Source of the DNA: Gossypium raimondii
Lineage: Eukaryota; Streptophyta; Magnoliopsida; Malvales; Malvaceae
Direction: 5' to 3'
NCBI RefSeq assembly: GCF_025698545.1
Contig: NC_068572.1
Location: forward strand, 2,046,001 to 2,110,000
Length of the DNA stretch: 64,000 nt
Below are positions 60,530-64,000 of the stretch, piece by piece. Below the pieces are notes generated by a model. The model ran no database searches. It worked only from the letters and a program-made list of their open reading frames with translations, and was not told where the DNA came from. Numbering within the stretch: position 1 is the stretch's first letter; each line of letters begins with the position of its first letter. Both the position numbers and the translations under genes were made by a program.

Positions 60530-61947
60530 TTACAAATATGGATTCATTAAACTAGTTGCAATGGTTTCCCTTAACATCGTGATTTCAAGGCCACTTTCTC
60601 TGTTAGAAGAACTCGATTCACCTCTGTCAAACTGGCTTGAAGAGACTGACATGTCGGGTATATTCTCAAATTCTCGAAAATCCTCATCATTTGACCAAGC
60701 ATGTCTTCGAATGTAATTATGCAAAACCATTGTTGCAATAACTATTAAAACTTGCTTGTTGAATAACTTGGAATATTTTCTTAATATTAGCCATTTTTTT
60801 CCACACTCCAAATGTTCGTTCAATCACAGAGCGTAACGAAGAATGAGCATGATTAAAGATTTTTTTTTTCTAGATACTTAATGATTACCTCGACGAAAAT
60901 CAGGTAAATGATATCGTTCCCCCTATATGGACCTAGAAAATCTGCCATTTGTGGATATCCTGAATCCACAAGATAATATTTTCCTACAAAAAAGTAAAAC
61001 ATAATATCAAGTTTAAAAATAAATTAAAAATTTTAATATTTTTTTATGTAAAAAGTAATTAAAAAATTAAAGTTCAACCTGGTGGAGGGTGTGGAAACTT
61101 CAACTCTTGTTTTCTAAGTGCTTGCAAAAAAAATCTACTATCATGTGCTGTTCCTTCCCAACCAAGAAATGCAAAAATAAAGCACATGTTGAAGTCACAA
61201 ACTGCTATAATATTTTGAGTTGGTTCACATTTCCGTCCGATATAAAGTATTTGACAAGAAGGCGAAATGCATGCTTTTATGTGTGTTCCATCTATGGCCC
61301 CAATACAATCCTTTAAAATAAATACAAGTAATGAGATAAAAGTTAGAAATAATTATATTTTAAAAATATAAAGATTGTGTAAATTTTACCTTAAAGTGGG
61401 GCCAATATCTTGTATCATGTCGAATATGGTTCGGTACTTCCTCGAATTGACCTTCAGTGGGTTTAATCGTGTCTATTCCCATTCGAGCAAATATATGCAA
61501 CATATCAGTAAAAATTCGACAAATAGTTTCCCCAGATCGTTGAAATCGCTCTGTTGCATTTGAATTTGATTCTCTATTTCCAAGAATGTACAATGATAAT
61601 GCTAACTTCTCCATTGCCGATACTTTCTCATTCTTTAAGCCATAATTTATTTGCAAATCATGCAACAAGCTGTGCAATTTATCTTTTGGCATCCTAAAAC
61701 TATTCATGCAATGATCATCGTGCCCATTTAATACTTCGTACACCCACATTTGACCTATATAATTTGAATCCATACGCGGTTGCATAGTGAAATAAGTTTC
61801 ATGGTGTACCAATACGCTACTTAACACATATTCTTCCTCTTCATGATAATTGTTGTTTTCAACTTGGGTAACAATTGTGGCTATTCTTCGTTGAGCTTCT
61901 TCACTTAATTCAAGGGTATTATAATTCATATCAAAACTCTTATACAT
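60530..61947 (-). pseudogene. Harbinger DDE transposase, broken by frameshifts
   Basis: Exon 1 (61947-61390) carries the N-terminal helix-turn-helix part (MNSFRMPKDKLHSLLHDLQ, EKLALSLYILGNRESNS, ERFQRSGETICRIF). Exon 2 (61310-61079) has GAIDGTHIKACIS (first catalytic Asp) and GWEGTAHDSRFF. Exon 3 (from 60983) has YYLVDSGYPQ (second Asp). One G is missing in the G-run after PYRG, a stop follows, and an extra base before KKWLILRK shifts the frame again; the third catalytic residue lies in VIERTFGVWK and the tail is VLIVIATMVLHNYIRRHAWS. The order and spacing are those of the family, so this is a decayed copy that cannot make an intact enzyme as read. Confidence 0.88.
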
Positions 61948-62305
61948 ATTGTTAAATTCATCTATAACCTGAAAAAGTAATCAAATGAAAATAAATCCTT
62001 TAAAATCTCGTGACATTCTATACAACGCAGAAACTTGATTAAAAGTATAGCATAAAAATACCAAACATAAAAAGTATAATACATTAGTTTTACATATAAA
62101 AAAGTAGTATAGCTATATTACAATAATAATTCTAAGGAGCTTATGGTGGAGCAGGTGGTTGATGGTATGGTTGGAAGGGAAATGAGGATGTTGCTACCAA
62201 GGATGAAAATGATGCAATTGGATTTTGTTTAGCATACTCACGTCGAAGCCACCAAACCCTATCATCTGGATCTAAGTTCAAAAACATATCTTGTTTCACC
62301 GATAT

Positions 62306-63275
62306 TTAGAACATTTTGGTGGCAAAATAGTACAGTTCATCTTTTTTTGGAATTTCATCTCCCAAAGCACGCAAAGCATCCATTGCATTTGAAATAGTAT
62401 ATTGAGAGTGAGGAAAAATAATTTCATTCACTGACTTCCTTGGACTAGTCATACTCTCACACAATTTCTCAATCTGAGTAGTTAATGTATTTCTCGATGA
62501 TTTTCTACTTGAACTTGATTTTTTTCCTTTACCGTGTACAGCACCAAGTGTTTGCTTTCTTCTATTAGGAATGTCATGAGAAGGGTTTGATGGTACCTCA
62601 TCAGGAGGAATACATTCATTCTCGTTACTATGTTCATCTGAATCACCAAATCCCTCATTAGGTGCATCATCTCCCATAGGAACCCCACTTGGAAGAACAC
62701 TAGACGAAGGTGCCCATGCATTCTCTCCGGTGGCTACAATGCCACCAAACATTTGCCACATTAACTCATTCAATCGTGGTTCAATTCCTTTCTTCTTAAA
62801 TCCTTTAAAATTAGGATTTTCCTACATAACATGTTAAATGTTAAATGTTATTCTAAGATTTTTATAATTGTAAATTATTAATTTCAATAAACTTTAAGCA
62901 TTAAAATAATGATAAAGTTAACACTAACCTGTATTTTTGCAGCCTACCATTCTTCGGTAGCATCGACCGTCTTTTTAGATGGATACCATTCAATACCTGT
63001 AGATTCCTTAAGCAACTCCCTCTATAACCTCCATTCTTTTTTTAATGTATCCCACTTATTTTCAATTGAGGTTTTCCATAATTTTTTTGTGTTTTTGCTT
63101 GAAAAAGAGCAATGTCATTTTCCCATCCTTTTGAGTTTAGATGAGTTGTCGGTCTATTACCAGTATTGACTTCATTCACGCAAAGTTCACAAAATATCAA
63201 CTTCAGCTCATCATCCCAAACAGCTTTTGTTGCTAAGCTACTATCTCTCTTCACAAAATTTTGTATCTTTACCAT
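62306..63275 (-). pseudogene. Harbinger ORF1 (Myb/SANT-like DNA-binding protein), broken
   Basis: Exon A (63275-62929) starts MVKIQNFVKRDSSLATKAVW and has the Myb/SANT-like helix DDELKLIFCELCVNEVNTGN. After YGKPQLK one A is missing, and two Trp codons later in the domain read TAG. Exon B (62821-62306) is open: ENPNFKGFKKKGIEPRLNEL, then WQMFGGIVATGENAWAPSSS and a Ser/Lys-rich tail. In active elements this protein binds the element ends and works with the transposase. Both defects in exon A make it non-functional as read. Confidence 0.85.
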
Positions 63276-63412
63276 CTATTATTATTTTGATTTTAAATGT
63301 CAACAGACATAAAACCATAAATATATAATTAGATATAATAATATAGTTTCATAAATAATAATAATAATAATACATCACGAATGGATAAAAGCCATAAGAT
63401 GAACACTTCTTG

Positions 63413-64000
63413 AAGCACAAGCAATAAAGCTAGTTCATGGAGATGAGAAGTCTAGTGCAAATTGTACTAAAGAAAAAAGAAAAAATCCGAGGGGAATAGC
63501 TGTTCCAGTTAAGAACGGTGATGCAGAGAATGAAAAGAAAGCAGATTCATCGCATATTGACAAGGTTTAAAAGAAGGCTGACATAAATGAACCCAAAACT
63601 CGAAGCGGTAAACAAAGTGCTTCTGAGGTAATCAAAGAATTGCAGGTCCTATTTGAGAAAGTTTAGGAGTCCGGAAATGGAGTTTTAAATAAGCTTGACA
63701 CTGGAAAATTTCGCTATCATCACAAAAAATCTGTTTATCAAGGTATAGTTTTAAACATTCCCTTGGCTGACCATGGGTTTGAAATTTTAATTACATTTTT
63801 GTATGGTTTCTGCAATTCTTTCAGGTACTACGAAGGTATTTCATATGATTACTTCAAACTCATGGGAAACAGATCCCTTACTGTCAAAAGGTAAGTTTAG
63901 TTATATGGATAATAATGAGATTGTGAGTTCACAGAACCTGTCTTCTACTATAAGGAAACTGTGTATGTGGGAAAAGAAGCTCTATGATGAAGTCAAGGTA
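63413..64000 (+). pseudogene. DUF632-family gene fragment (NRG2/APSR1-like) with two in-frame stops, runs off right edge
   Basis: The plus strand reads EAQAIKLVHGDEKSSANC, then after a TAA (63568) KTRSGKQSASEVIKELQVLF, a TAG (63664), and GVLNKLDTGKFRYHHKKSVY to a donor at 63743. The next exon (from 63825) reads TTKVFHMITSNSWETDPLLS, then NLSSTIRKLCMWEKKLYDEV. This is the start of the DUF632 domain of a plant plasma-membrane/nuclear regulator family (NITRATE REGULATORY GENE 2, APSR1, REL2). A retained intron argues against a retrocopy. The N-terminal DUF630 part is absent from the window. Stops make it a probable pseudogene; it begins directly beside the Harbinger element. Confidence 0.75.

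Larger units (their letters stand above)
59985..63300 (-). mobile_element. Degenerate PIF/Harbinger transposon
   Basis: It carries both genes expected of a plant PIF/Harbinger element on the minus strand: a Myb/SANT-like ORF1 (62306-63275) and a DDE transposase (60530-61947). The 3' side has a subterminal array of GCGGTGAGATT at 60041, 60062 and 60083 with an exact 21-base period, next to the likely terminus (gcggtagtttggatgagtgt). The matching right terminus was not found before the DUF632 fragment, so that end is either lost or not recognised. Confidence 0.8.

Overview
The window is nuclear DNA from a eudicot plant, AT-rich and full of introns. The gene content and the style of its repeats suggest a malvid close to cotton (Gossypium), but that is inference from memory of the families and no database was searched. 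I found no operon-like cluster and no undescribed multi-gene system. The window holds ordinary plant genes separated by, and interrupted by, transposon debris. Left part (1-15.6 kb): a tandem defensin-like (DEFL) gene on the minus strand runs off the left edge and carries an apparent one-base frameshift. A dead copy of its signal-peptide exon lies at about 3.2 kb, and a piece of plastid rpoC2 sits between the two. Then comes a five-exon GDSL esterase/lipase on the minus strand (5172-13771). Its introns hold several inverted-repeat elements, including a 0.9 kb MULE-like foldback, two adjacent copies of one MITE and a nested insertion. Middle (15.6-24.4 kb): an LTR-like non-coding block on the minus strand, followed by AT-rich sequence without a gene. 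Gene-rich part (24.4-50.4 kb): a 961-residue VILLIN4-like actin-bundling protein with 22 coding exons on the plus strand (two GC-AG introns, one 11-nt exon); an intronless-CDS FAS1 membrane protein on the minus strand; a glucose-6-phosphate 1-epimerase-like protein with 8 exons on the plus strand; and a small two-exon protein with a QVRELHRVY motif on the minus strand. Right part (50-64 kb): a psbB (CP47) plastid fragment inserted inside a SINE-like repeat; a three-exon plastid-targeted glycine-rich membrane protein on the minus strand; a PIF/Harbinger transposon whose two genes are both broken; and a broken DUF632-family (NRG2/APSR1-like) gene fragment at the right edge. The genes show no evident functional link with one another. 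All exon boundaries were derived by hand from splice consensus and reading-frame continuity; each complete model closes in frame from ATG to stop.
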